NCBI GenBank assembly: GCA_013115135.1
Contig: JABANP010000160.1
Span: forward strand, 39,571 to 103,570
Length of the DNA: 64,000 bases
Source: Perkinsus olseni
Taxonomy: Eukaryota; Perkinsozoa; Perkinsida; Perkinsidae
Direction: 5' to 3'
This document shows positions 55,254-64,000 of this stretch, piece after piece. A program made the position numbers and the translations under genes. The notes below the pieces were generated by a model. It saw only the letters and a program-made list of their open reading frames with translations. It had not been told where the DNA came from and made no database searches. Within the stretch, counting starts at the first letter, position 1. Every line of letters starts with the position of its first letter.

Positions 55254-55748
55254 ATGACAGTAAAGTCTAGCACCAAATCTGCAGCTCATCCGAACTACTC
55301 TGCCATGGTCAAGCAGGCCCTGACCACGTGCAAGGGGTTTCAGAAAATGAGCCGCCAAGCCATCCTCAGCTTCATCAAGCAAAACTACGGTGTCGAGAAC
55401 AAAACGGCTCTGAACAAGGCCTTGAAGGGACTCGTGGATGCCGGCCACGTCAGCCAAGCGAAAGCTTCGTACAAACTGGCTGCTGGGCAGAGGGTTGCGG
55501 AGAAGAAGCCAGCTCCGGCGAAGAAATCTAAGCCTGCAGCTGCCAAGAAGAAGGCCTCTGCAAAGAAGACTTCGGCTAAGCCTGCTAGGAAACCGGCTGC
55601 ATCGAAAACCAAGAAGGCCACTGCCACCAAGAAGGCCTCTACTCGCAAAGCTGCCACGAAGAAGCCTTCGGCCAAGAAGCCCGCCTCCAAGAAGGTGAAG
55701 AAGACCACGACGAAGAAGCCTGCGGCGAAGCGGACTTCGAAGAAGTAA
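55254..55748 (+). CDS. Linker histone H1, copy 1
   Basis: The start at 55254 gives MTVKSSTKSAAHPNYSAMVK. The frame is open further upstream, but that would run through the H2B stem-loop and the acceptor-like motif. Residues 10-75 form a winged-helix H1/H5 globular domain (SRQAILSFIKQNYGVENKTA, LNKALKGLVDAGHVSQAKAS). The C-terminal tail is Lys/Ala/Pro-rich (AKKSKPAAAKKKASAKKTSA). At 164 residues it is one Lys shorter than copy 2. A histone-type stem-loop follows. Confidence 0.95.
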   Translation: MTVKSSTKSAAHPNYSAMVKQALTTCKGFQKMSRQAILSFIKQNYGVENKTALNKALKGLVDAGHVSQAKASYKLAAGQRVAEKKPAPAKKSKPAAAKKKASAKKTSAKPARKPAASKTKKATATKKASTRKAATKKPSAKKPASKKVKKTTTKKPAAKRTSKK

Positions 55749-55791
55749 GCCATCTTGGAGATATCTTCTCGTAACTTCAAAAGTATTACAA

Positions 55792-55807
55792 GGCGTTTTT
55801 CGACGCC
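55792..55807 (+). promoter_or_regulatory. Histone mRNA 3-prime stem-loop (H1 copy 1)
   Basis: GGCGTTTTTCGACGCC, a 6-base-pair stem with one G-U pair, in CAA...ATC context. Confidence 0.85.
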
Positions 55808-55880
55808 ATCATTGTCGATCGAATTCTCATCAATATCGTCATCCGTACGGTTCAAAAATATGGTGTCGAAGCCTTTTTCC

Positions 55881-55894
55881 GCTTTTTTTATCAG
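55881..55894 (+). promoter_or_regulatory. Acceptor-like motif before histone H4
   Basis: GCTTTTTTTATCAG, 80 bases before the ATG. The truncated H4 copy at 15741 begins exactly at this CAG. Confidence 0.55.
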
Positions 55895-55968
55895 AATAGT
55901 CGGATCCAACCACCAGACAAGATATGGAATGCTTTGGATAAGTTGAACTAACCCACAGCTATTCTTAA

Positions 55969-56286
<318 letters not shown>

Positions 56287-56325
56287 AGCCTTTACTTCTG
56301 CGATGGAGTAGCAAGAACATATCAC

Positions 56326-56341
56326 GGTGTTATTCAACACC
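56326..56341 (+). promoter_or_regulatory. Histone mRNA 3-prime stem-loop (H4 copy 1)
   Basis: GGTGTTATTCAACACC, a perfect 6-base-pair stem. The C-to-T and G-to-A changes relative to the others are compensatory. Confidence 0.9.
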
Positions 56342-56400
56342 ATCCTAGTTGACTAGTAAATCACGGGAGTAGCAGAGACATCGTTCCCTAGGGGGTTCGC

Positions 56401-56574
56401 CCTCTCCCCCCCATCCCCCCCGCCAATGTTGTACGACCTGGCCGAACTTCATGCACTCATTGGGTCTGAGTGAGAGCCTCTCAGCTAATCCCTGCTATGA
56501 CTCATTCTGCAGCATCAAATCACCGATACTCAAAATTAAGATAACAACATTGGACGGGGGGATAGGGGGGTGGG
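56401..56574. repeat. Foldback element with C-rich and G-rich arms (copy 1)
   Basis: The left arm at 56401-56432 (C-runs then GCCAATGTTGT) is the near reverse complement of the right arm at 56544-56574 (ACAACATTGG then G-runs). The intervening loop is about 110 bases. The second copy is about 62209-62385, with a longer C-run. Confidence 0.8.
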
Positions 56575-56820
56575 AGCGAAGCAGCACAGCAATGACGTCC
56601 GACTCAACGAGAGTTGGTGACTCGTATGTCGCGAGCTGTCAACGCTCCAGAGGTCAGGACCTGCGGGGTGTGAGAAAATCGAGACTGAAAGTAGTATGAG
56701 CCATGCCAGGGGGCATAAGCTCTCACTCGGGTGAAGGACAAAAGCGTGCCAGAAACCAGAAACCCCTCTCGAGACCCAACAGAGCAACCACTGGTTGCTT
56801 GGGTAAGAGTTCGAGTTTCT

Positions 56821-57182
56821 ATGTGCGTAAAACGATCAGTGATTGCCAAGGTTGGCTAGAACAATCGACGACTTAGGAATCGTAAGGGGCCCTTACTAAG
56901 GGCCCTGGGCCTCTAAAAAGAACATTAACCCAAAATGACGCGTGTGCGGATAGACCCAGGGCAGGTTTACGGCATCGGATCAGCAGTTAGCTGCTCTCCC
57001 ATCAGACCGAAGATCCGGAAGAAGCGGCGTGGCGGCACCACTCCGCGTCCGGTAAGTAAGAGATTAACTCGGAAGCTTGAACTTAGAGCGGGTAATTCCC
57101 GAGTTCCAAGGGAGAGGAACAAAATCCAAGGAAGCATCTTCCCTAGCTTGGGCAAGAGTTCGGGACCCGAACTTTGGGTAGC
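56821..57182. repeat. 362-base segment present in opposite orientation in the two tandem units
   Basis: The segment matches the reverse complement of 62632-62993, while both outer flanks are collinear. The flanks carry GTTTC on the left and GAAAC on the right. It contains an open frame from 56935 (MTRVRIDPGQVYGIGSAVSC, basic) ending at a possible GTAAGT donor; coding status is unknown. Confidence 0.9.
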
Positions 57183-57447
57183 GAAACCCATTACTCTACG
57201 TCCCCGAGATCGAGGTATGTGAGAGGTCACTTTCGGTAGGGGCCATACGATTTGGTAAGTGGCCACTTGAGAGATCATAGTCTTCGATGAATGTTCCATC
57301 TGTCTTGGGGTTGCCCGGGAGTATTCGACTCAAAAATCTGTTGTATGTCCTGAGGGATTGTTGGTGACTACAACCTGTCCCGTCGTTCACAATGAATGAC
57401 ACTTTCGATTATGATACAATACATTCCACACATTTGTTTTCTGGTCA

Positions 57448-57669
57448 ATGAGACCTCCCCGTCGACAGCAGCGGCTGCTGCTGCTGCACAGTCTATCGGT
57501 GTGCTTAATATGTGTAATATCTTTGGGTATCCTGGTAACCTGGGTTAACTTAGCATCAGTCAAAGATGCATCATCCCGGAGCACACAACGGGTGAGATAT
57601 TGTAATCCGTCTGAACTGCTACTACCGACCCTCCGGCTCTCGCCCTTCTTTGTGTCTCCCAACGAGTAG
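57448..57669 (+). CDS. Small single-pass membrane protein or first exon, copy 1
   Basis: The 73-codon frame starts MRPPRRQQRLLLLHSL and has a membrane helix (SVCLICVISLGILVTWVNLA) with basic residues before it, a signal-anchor layout. It is preserved intact in copy 2 (63259-63480). It could be a separate gene or an exon of the PC-esterase-like gene. Confidence 0.4.
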   Translation: MRPPRRQQRLLLLHSLSVCLICVISLGILVTWVNLASVKDASSRSTQRVRYCNPSELLLPTLRLSPFFVSPNE

Positions 57670-57744
57670 ATGTTCTCGTCGTCGAGCAAGAATCTCAGTC
57701 GTATCTTTCAAAGGCGCTTGCACTTCGACTCAAGTCGCAGCTTT

Positions 57745-57771
57745 TACCACTGCTGCTGCTGCTGCTGCTGC
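57745..57771 (+). repeat. (TGC)n microsatellite
   Basis: Seven TGC units here and six in the second tandem unit (about 63563-63580). Confidence 0.85.
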
Positions 57772-58000
57772 CAGTCACTAGGGGGTGTTCGGTGAATCGG
57801 TTGCGAGGGGGCACAGTATTGATTCTAGGATGTATTCCGATTGAGGGAGACCTCTGGCATCTATCCTGAGGCTCACCTTAACTGATAGACACCCTCTCTG
57901 CATCATGTAGGCCACCAGGCCTTGCGGTATTGCTTATTCTGTTGTTATTTCTACCGAATTTAATGACGGTTGGCAAAAACACGTTCAGGTTTCTATTCCG

Positions 58001-59779
58001 ATGCACAGACCCCGCTTGAACGTATCAGTGCGGGTTGATACCGTCGAGCATGACAGCAGCAGTGCATGCCATCATAAGGAGCTACCCACTAGAACACAAG
58101 GGGGCTACTGTGGGTCAACTACTAGGGGCAACACTCACACGCTGTCTCCTATTATTAACTGCGAAGAGCGGTGTTCTGAGGATGAATGGTGTCGGAGGGA
58201 GCGGAGCAAGTACTACTATGAGAATGTTAGTATAACGGATGATATGGTATTGGCTGTTACAGTACTAGGGCCGATGCGGACACATATGCTTAGTGGGCTG
58301 CATGGCTGCTCGGATGAGCTTTTTGGCGCCCTCAGGGGGCCTGCCGTCCTCCCTATGGAATTCACTTCCACGGGAGTGATCAATGGGAAGTGTAGATACT
58401 CAGCAGATGTCGACCTGCTCGTTGGAGGAAGATATTCTATGATAGTTTGGATCGAGAGAATCTTTGGCGCGGCCGAGGTCGACCCTGAGATTTCACGACC
58501 CAATCGGACACGGATTTGTGCGAGGGCTTCAAAGAGCTACCTCAAGCTATCATCGGTTGACAATTTTTGGCCACTGAACGCTACGGGGGTGTATCTAGGA
58601 GTAGAAGTGTCGCCGAGAATTACAGTGATACATGTGGAGGGGGTGGGTCATAAGATGATTTGTGAGAAAGTTGGTATGGCGAAGAGAGGACTGTGGGTTC
58701 ATCATAGTGTTCTCAAACGTTCGATGAAGAAATGCAAAAGGTCCGTCAGGGATTGGCCCGGGTTCGACAATTATATATGGTTCGCTCCCAAGGGTGGGAG
58801 GACTCTCACTCGGGGCGTTAAGGAATTGCAAGATACGCTAGATTTGATGGCCCACAGCAGCAGTCGATATCAGAAAAGGGGGATCATGTTTATTGGCGAT
58901 TCGACTGTGGAAGAGGTGTATAAGTTTTGGGGGGCGTCCGGGTTGACGGATCTTTTTGGTGCGCGCGATTTGATCGTGGAGTTCAAATCAGTCTGGGGCA
59001 CCTTTGACCGCATGTATTCCGATGCAAGGAATCCTTTCCTGTGCGATGAGAAGGTGATGGCTCTCAATGGTTGGCGTCGTGTCGAGGACGTTGCTGATAG
59101 TGTTGAGCAGCTCAACCCTTCTGTTATAATCTTGGGCGAGAATCTTCATACGCTAAAGAAAGTTGGTGTCAGCCACTATGAGGTTATACTGGATAGATTG
59201 TTATCGGTAGTGACGGCTTCATGCCCCGACTGTTTAGTACTCCTCCTGCCAACTAAGCAACCTGTCGGGAGGCTCTGTCCCTGTGGAAAGGCTACCGGTA
59301 TATCGTCCTGCGCGTATGATATCTTCTACTCTCGTAAACGACTCAGGAGAGCTAATGAAGTTGCAATGGAGGTTGCAGAAAGATACGGCGTGAAGGTGTT
59401 ATGGGATGTCTACGAGATGACCCTTGCCCGCCAGGAACTGTCGCGAGACGGGATACACTGGGGCACCTCTTTTTTTCTGTGTGAGGATGGATGGTGTCCT
59501 GAGGTCAGCTGTAAGGACTATGAGCAGGGTAATTGGCGTCCCTTCCCCGAGGGCTATGCTGTCACTAACAGGAGCCCTGAGGGAATGGCAGTAATTAAAA
59601 CACAACGGAACAACTTTTTGGCCGATTTGTATTATCCCAGCGTGATGGCGATCACCAGTGAGATGATATTGGATAAGATCGAGGAGCTCGTGCTGCATCG
59701 TGTCATGTCGAGGAGTATGTTTTGTTGCCTCGTGTCGCTAATGCTGGACGTGATGTTATACTCGTTGTTGCAGCCTTAG
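58001..59779 (+). CDS. SGNH/PC-esterase-like protein with hydrophobic C-terminus, copy 1
   Basis: The 592-codon frame has a block-I motif FIGDST (Gly299-Asp300-Ser301) and a block-V motif DGIHW (Asp483, His486). This is the catalytic layout of PC-esterase/NXPE/CASD1-type sugar acyl-modifying or esterase proteins. Between them lie PSVIILGENLHTLKK and Cys-rich CPDCLVLLLPTKQPVGRLCP. The C-terminal residues (FCCLVSLMLDVMLYSLLQP) are hydrophobic, suggesting a membrane tail or GPI signal. The ATG at 58001 is probably not the true start: copy 2 has five C instead of four just after it, which joins the body to an upstream hydrophobic segment in frame. Copy 1 therefore seems to have lost its N-terminal anchor by a 1-base deletion, or contains an error. 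Confidence 0.65.
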   Translation: MHRPRLNVSVRVDTVEHDSSSACHHKELPTRTQGGYCGSTTRGNTHTLSPIINCEERCSEDEWCRRERSKYYYENVSITDDMVLAVTVLGPMRTHMLSGLHGCSDELFGALRGPAVLPMEFTSTGVINGKCRYSADVDLLVGGRYSMIVWIERIFGAAEVDPEISRPNRTRICARASKSYLKLSSVDNFWPLNATGVYLGVEVSPRITVIHVEGVGHKMICEKVGMAKRGLWVHHSVLKRSMKKCKRSVRDWPGFDNYIWFAPKGGRTLTRGVKELQDTLDLMAHSSSRYQKRGIMFIGDSTVEEVYKFWGASGLTDLFGARDLIVEFKSVWGTFDRMYSDARNPFLCDEKVMALNGWRRVEDVADSVEQLNPSVIILGENLHTLKKVGVSHYEVILDRLLSVVTASCPDCLVLLLPTKQPVGRLCPCGKATGISSCAYDIFYSRKRLRRANEVAMEVAERYGVKVLWDVYEMTLARQELSRDGIHWGTSFFLCEDGWCPEVSCKDYEQGNWRPFPEGYAVTNRSPEGMAVIKTQRNNFLADLYYPSVMAITSEMILDKIEELVLHRVMSRSMFCCLVSLMLDVMLYSLLQP

Positions 59780-60376
59780 TAGTGTCATCATCATCATTCT
59801 CATGCTCCCTTCTGGTCCTATCATCAACAACAACCGCCCTCATCGTCATCCTGCTGGGTAGTGTACGATTGATGCATTCTCTTTTGTAGTTCATGTTCTA
59901 TCAGCTTCACCACCCTGAGCCCCCACGCAGCAGCGTTCGTACCATCGTCAGCATTGTGGCAGCATCACCCTCCTGCTGCTGCTGCTGCTGCACCACCACC
60001 GTTCTCTCTCCCAAGTGCCTGCCCGACGACCTCGTCCAACGCCGCCATCAGCCATTACAGTAGGCCAGACTGGAACAGTTACAGGCAGCCAGCAAGTACT
60101 CCACATGCATGTTCACACCAATCATCCCCCAAATCGTAGGCAGTAGTGTGGCCTCTCCTAGTCCATCATCACCAGCCGTATCTTGTTCCACCCTTGGTGG
60201 CTGCAGTAACTCCTCCCTGACTGGTAAGTCGCCCTTCTCTCGTGAATGATAAGATGAGTGCCTTTCAGGGGAGATCTATCAACCTTCTAGACATCAGGCA
60301 GATACGAGTCCTCACCAGAAGTGCTCCTGCAAGCTATTGGTGACACATAAGCAGGCTGGGGCGATCATAGGGACTA
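59780..60376. other. Spacer at the end of tandem unit 1
   Basis: Contains CTG/CAC microsatellites (about 59970-60000) and no supported gene. Its counterpart in unit 2 lies beyond the window. Confidence 0.5.
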
Positions 60377-60507
60377 GCTATGGGCATTGACTAGTTTGTT
60401 CTCTCAGAGGTATTTTGCGGTATTTGCATCAGAACCGTCTGAGTTGTACGAGACGTAGCGGAGGCTAATTTCTGTATCTCACGTATTACAAAGCATAGTA
60501 TCCGCAT

Positions 60508-60846
60508 ATGGCTCCTAAAACCGGTTCCGCTACCAAGCCTGCTGCTGACAAGAAACGCAGATCCGCTAGGAAGGAGACTTTCAACAGCTACATCTTCAAG
60601 GTGTTGAAGCAAGTCCACCCTAAGACTGGAATCTCCAAGAAGAGTATGATGATCATGAACTCCTTGGTGAGCGACACCTTTGACCGGATTGTGTCTGAGG
60701 CTGGTCGTCTTTGCAAGTATAGCAACAAGGGAACCCTTTCTAGCCGCGAAATCCAGACTGCGATTCGCCTGGTCTTGCCGGGTGAGCTGGCCAAGCACGC
60801 CGTCAGTGAGGGGACCAAGGCTGTGACTAAGTTCACCTCCGCCTAA
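60508..60846 (+). CDS. Histone H2B, copy 2
   Basis: The encoded protein is identical to copy 1. Only a synonymous change near the stop was noticed (ACCTCC versus ACTTCC). Stem-loop and acceptor-like motif are also conserved. Confidence 0.97.
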   Translation: MAPKTGSATKPAADKKRRSARKETFNSYIFKVLKQVHPKTGISKKSMMIMNSLVSDTFDRIVSEAGRLCKYSNKGTLSSREIQTAIRLVLPGELAKHAVSEGTKAVTKFTSA

Positions 60847-60905
60847 GGGTGCGGTCATCACTGGAGAGCTGCCTGGGTCATCTAGTTGGCTCGTAACAAT
60901 TTCAA

Positions 60906-60921
60906 GGCGTTTCTCAACGCC
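60906..60921 (+). promoter_or_regulatory. Histone mRNA 3-prime stem-loop (H2B copy 2)
   Basis: GGCGTTTCTCAACGCC, identical to copy 1. Confidence 0.9.
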
Positions 60922-61059
60922 ATCTTTCTTTGTGCTAGGAAAAGATGTTGTTTCATAGTGTATATCTGTATTTTACCATTTTTGTTTCAGAAAGTGCAAC
61001 CTATGCTATCCGGGCTAACAGCGCTTTCAGAACATCTTATCGTCGTCTCAATATCCGTA

Positions 61060-61557
61060 ATGACAGTAAAGTCTAGCACCAAATCTGCAGCTCATCCGAA
61101 CTACTCTGCCATGGTCAAGCAGGCCCTGACCACGTGCAAGGGGTTTCAGAAAATGAGCCGCCAAGCCATCCTCAGCTTCATCAAGCAAAACTACGGTGTC
61201 GAGAACAAAACGGCTCTGAACAAGGCCTTGAAGGGACTCGTGGATGCCGGCCACGTCAGCCAAGCGAAAGCTTCGTACAAACTGGCTGCTGGGCAGAGGG
61301 TTGCGGAGAAGAAGCCAGCTCCGGCGAAGAAATCTAAGCCTGCAGCTGCCAAGAAGAAGGCCTCTGCAAAGAAGACTTCGGCTAAGAAGCCTGCTAGGAA
61401 ACCGGCTGCATCGAAAACCAAGAAGGCCACTGCCACCAAGAAGGCCTCTACTCGCAAAGCTGCTACGAAGAAGCCTTCGGCCAAGAAGCCCGCCTCCAAG
61501 AAGGTGAAGAAGACCACGACGAAGAAGCCTGCGGCGAAGCGGACTTCGAAGAAGTAA
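61060..61557 (+). CDS. Linker histone H1, copy 2
   Basis: The 165-residue protein matches copy 1 except for one extra AAG (Lys) in the tail (SAKKPARK versus SAKPARK). Globular domain and start context are identical. Confidence 0.95.
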   Translation: MTVKSSTKSAAHPNYSAMVKQALTTCKGFQKMSRQAILSFIKQNYGVENKTALNKALKGLVDAGHVSQAKASYKLAAGQRVAEKKPAPAKKSKPAAAKKKASAKKTSAKKPARKPAASKTKKATATKKASTRKAATKKPSAKKPASKKVKKTTTKKPAAKRTSKK

Positions 61558-61600
61558 GCCATCTTGGAGATATCTTCTCGTAACTTCAAAAGTATTACAA

Positions 61601-61616
61601 GGCGTTTTTCGACGTC
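61601..61616 (+). promoter_or_regulatory. Histone mRNA 3-prime stem-loop (H1 copy 2)
   Basis: GGCGTTTTTCGACGTC; a C-to-T change relative to copy 1 turns one G-C pair into G-U, so the stem is weaker but still possible. Confidence 0.8.
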
Positions 61617-61777
61617 ATCATTGTCGATCGAATTCTCATCAATATCGTCATCCGTACGGTTCAAAAATATGGTGTCGAAGCCTTTTTCCGCTTTTTTTAT
61701 CAGAATAGTCGGATCCAACCACCAGACAAGATATGGAATGCTTTGGATAAGTTGAACTAACCCACAGCTATTCTTAA

Positions 61778-62095
<318 letters not shown>

Positions 62096-62134
62096 AGCCT
62101 TTACTTCTGCGATGGAGTAGCAAGAACATATCAC

Positions 62135-62150
62135 GGTGTTATTCAACACC
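62135..62150 (+). promoter_or_regulatory. Histone mRNA 3-prime stem-loop (H4 copy 2)
   Basis: GGTGTTATTCAACACC, identical to copy 1. Confidence 0.9.
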
Positions 62151-62208
62151 ATCCTAGTTGACTAGTAAATCACGGGAGTAGCAGAGACATCGTTCCCTAG
62201 GGGGTTCG

Positions 62209-62385
62209 CCCTCTCCCCCCCCCATCCCCCCCGCCAATGTTGTACGAGCTGGCCGAACTTCATGCACTCATTGGGTCTGAGTGAGAGCCTCTCAGCTTAT
62301 CCCTGCTATGACTCATTCTGCAGCATCAAATCACCGATACTCAAAATTAAGATAACAACATTGGACGGGGGGATAGGGGGGTGGG
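62209..62385. repeat. Foldback element with C-rich and G-rich arms (copy 2)
   Basis: Same arms as 56401-56574, with two more C in the left arm. Confidence 0.8.
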
Positions 62386-62631
62386 AGCGAAGCAGCACAG
62401 CAATGACGTCCGACTCAACGAGAGTTGGTGACTCGTATGTCGCGAGCTGTCAACGCTCCAGAGGTCAGGACCTGCGGGGTGTGAGAAAATCGAGACTGAA
62501 AGTAGTATGAGCCATGCCAGGGGGCATAAGCTCTTACTCGGGTGAAGGACAAAAGCGTGCCAGAAACCAGAAACCCCTCTCGAGACCCAACAGAGCAACC
62601 ACTGGTTGCTTGGGTAAGAGTTCGAGTTTCT

Positions 62632-62993
62632 GCTACCCAAAGTTCGGGTCCCGAACTCTTGCCCAAGCTAGGGAAGATGCTTCCTTGGATTTTGTTCCTC
62701 TCCCTTGGAACTCGGGAATTACCCGCTCTAAGTTCAAGCTTCCGAGTTAATCTCTTACTTACCGGACGCGGAGTGGTGCCGCCACGCCGCTTCTTCCGGA
62801 TCTTCGGTCTGATGGGAGAGCAGCTAACTGCTGATCCGATGCCGTAAACCTGCCCTGGGTCTATCCGCACACGCGTCATTTTGGGTTAATGTTCTTTTTA
62901 GAGGCCCAGGGCCCTTAGTAAGGGCCCCTTACGATTCCTAAGTCGTCGATTGTTCTAGCCAACCTTGGCAATCACTGATCGTTTTACGCACAT
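62632..62993. repeat. Inverted counterpart of 56821-57182
   Basis: Reverse-oriented copy of the 362-base segment inside otherwise collinear tandem units. Confidence 0.9.
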
Positions 62994-63258
62994 GAAACCC
63001 ATTACTCTACGTCCCCGAGATCGAGGTATGTGAGAGGTCACTTTCGGTAGGGGCCATACGATTTGGTAAGTGGCCACTTGAGAGATCATAGTCTTCGATG
63101 AATGTTCCATCTGTCTTGGGGTTGCCCGGGAGTATTCGACTCAAAAATCTGTTGTATGTCCTGAGGGATTGTTGGTGACTACAACCTGTCCCGTCGTTCA
63201 CAATGAATGACACTTTCGATTATGATACAATACATTCCACACATTTGTTTTCTGGTCA

Positions 63259-63480
63259 ATGAGACCTCCCCGTCGACAGCAGCGGCTGCTGCTGCTGCAC
63301 AGTCTATCGGTGTGCTTAATATGTGTAATATCTTTGGGTATCCTGGTAACCTGGGTTAACTTAGCATCAGTCAAAGATGCATCATCCCGGAGCACACAAC
63401 GGGTGAGATATTGTAATCCGTCTGAACTGCTACTACCGACCCTCCGGCTCTCGCCCTTCTTTGTGTCTCCCAACGAGTAG
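63259..63480 (+). CDS. Small single-pass membrane protein or first exon, copy 2
   Basis: Same 73-codon frame as 57448-57669 with the same signal-anchor-like helix. Confidence 0.4.
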   Translation: MRPPRRQQRLLLLHSLSVCLICVISLGILVTWVNLASVKDASSRSTQRVRYCNPSELLLPTLRLSPFFVSPNE

Positions 63481-63770
63481 ATGTTCTCGTCGTCGAGCAA
63501 GAATCTCAGTCGTATCTTTCAAAGGCGCTTGCACTTCGACTCAAGTCGCAGCTTTTACCACTGCTGCTGCTGCTGCTGCCAGTCACTAGGGGGTGTTCGG
63601 TGAATCGGTTGCGAGGGGGCACAGTATTGATTCTAGGATGTATTCCGATTGAGGGAGACCTCTGGCATCTATCCTGAGGCTCACCTTAACTGATAGACAC
63701 CCTCTCTGCATCATGTAGGCCACCAGGCCTTGCGGTATTGCTTATTCTGTTGTTATTTCTACCGAATTTA

Positions 63771-64000
63771 ATGACGGTTGGCAAAAACACGTTCAGGTTT
63801 CTATTCCGATGCACAGACCCCCGCTTGAACGTATCAGTGCGGGTTGATACCGTCGAGCATGACAGCAGCAGTGCATGCCATCATAAGGAGCTACCCACTA
63901 GAACACAAGGGGGCTACTGTGGGTCAACTACTAGGGGCAACACTCACACGCTGTCTCCTATTATTAACTGCGAAGAGCGGTGTTCTGAGGATGAATGGTG
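63771..64000 (+). CDS. SGNH/PC-esterase-like protein, copy 2, 5-prime part
   Basis: From ATG 63771 the frame reads MTVGKNTFRFLFRCTDPRLN and continues into the same body as copy 1. The upstream in-frame codons encode a hydrophobic run (LAVLLILLLFLPNL) compatible with a signal or anchor, though no ATG precedes it, so an upstream exon is likely. The extra C (five instead of four) makes this copy continuous. It runs off the window. Confidence 0.6.
   Translation, partial: MTVGKNTFRFLFRCTDPRLNVSVRVDTVEHDSSSACHHKELPTRTQGGYCGSTTRGNTHTLSPIINCEERCSEDEW

Noticed and set aside
58001..58003. ATG at 58001 as the natural start of the PC-esterase-like protein
   Set aside because: The second copy shows an upstream hydrophobic segment in frame when one more C is present, so this ATG is probably internal.

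Overview
The window is nuclear DNA from a unicellular eukaryote, most likely an alveolate of the Perkinsus type. Genes carry many very short introns (often 41-72 bases) and all three standard stop codons are used. The recognisable set is eukaryotic: five histone classes including an H1 with a globular domain, a PfCRT-like transporter, DHHC acyltransferase, protein kinase, CDC50, aprataxin and RCC1. The Perkinsus assignment is inference from the transporter family, the tiny introns and a possible trans-splice acceptor before each histone gene. No rRNA, CRISPR or confident tRNA gene was seen.

Layout. 1-2.3 kb: organellar ribosomal protein bL12 (+). 2.9-5.3 kb: DHHC palmitoyltransferase (+). 5.25-8.35 kb: divergent protein kinase (+). 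8.3-10.6 kb: weakly defined + exons, including a zinc ribbon and a PH-like domain. 10.9-13.3 kb: an unknown gene and an RluA-family pseudouridine synthase (-). 13.8-18.5 kb: a tandem duplication with two small secreted-protein paralogs (one frame-broken), a truncated histone H4 and a stray copy of the last NAD kinase exon. 18.4-23.1 and 23.2-27.8 kb: two tandem minus-strand genes that each join EF hands to a complete NAD kinase, with matching splice phase at the junction. 28-33.4 kb: poorly resolved genes on both strands. 33.4-36.8 and 41.2-45.3 kb: two copies of a CRT-like transporter plus aprataxin-like block, with a multi-exon gene of unknown function (37.2-39.8 kb) between them. 45.4-51.7 kb, minus strand: RCC1-repeat protein, a gene with a possible WD-like exon, a coiled-coil protein and a CDC50/LEM3 subunit. 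53.1-64 kb: histone cluster H3-H2A-H2B-H1-H4, all on +, followed by a tandem 5.8 kb repeat of H2B-H1-H4 plus a PC-esterase-like gene.

The two strongest signals are (1) the EF-hand/NAD kinase fusion, which would place calcium sensing and NADP synthesis in one polypeptide, and (2) two families of very small repeated intron elements. One family resembles the 3-prime half of a tRNA and occurs in sense or antisense orientation as nearly the whole of introns of 46-53 bases. The other is a 20-base palindrome built on AATCGATC/GATCGATT. Both look like introner-type intron gain or turnover. The histone cluster carries a textbook 16-base 3-prime stem-loop after every gene.

Several duplicated genes differ by single-base homopolymer indels that break the frame in one copy. 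These could be real decay or assembly error, and they limit confidence in pseudogene calls. Exon boundaries given here come from splice consensus, frame and paralog comparison only.
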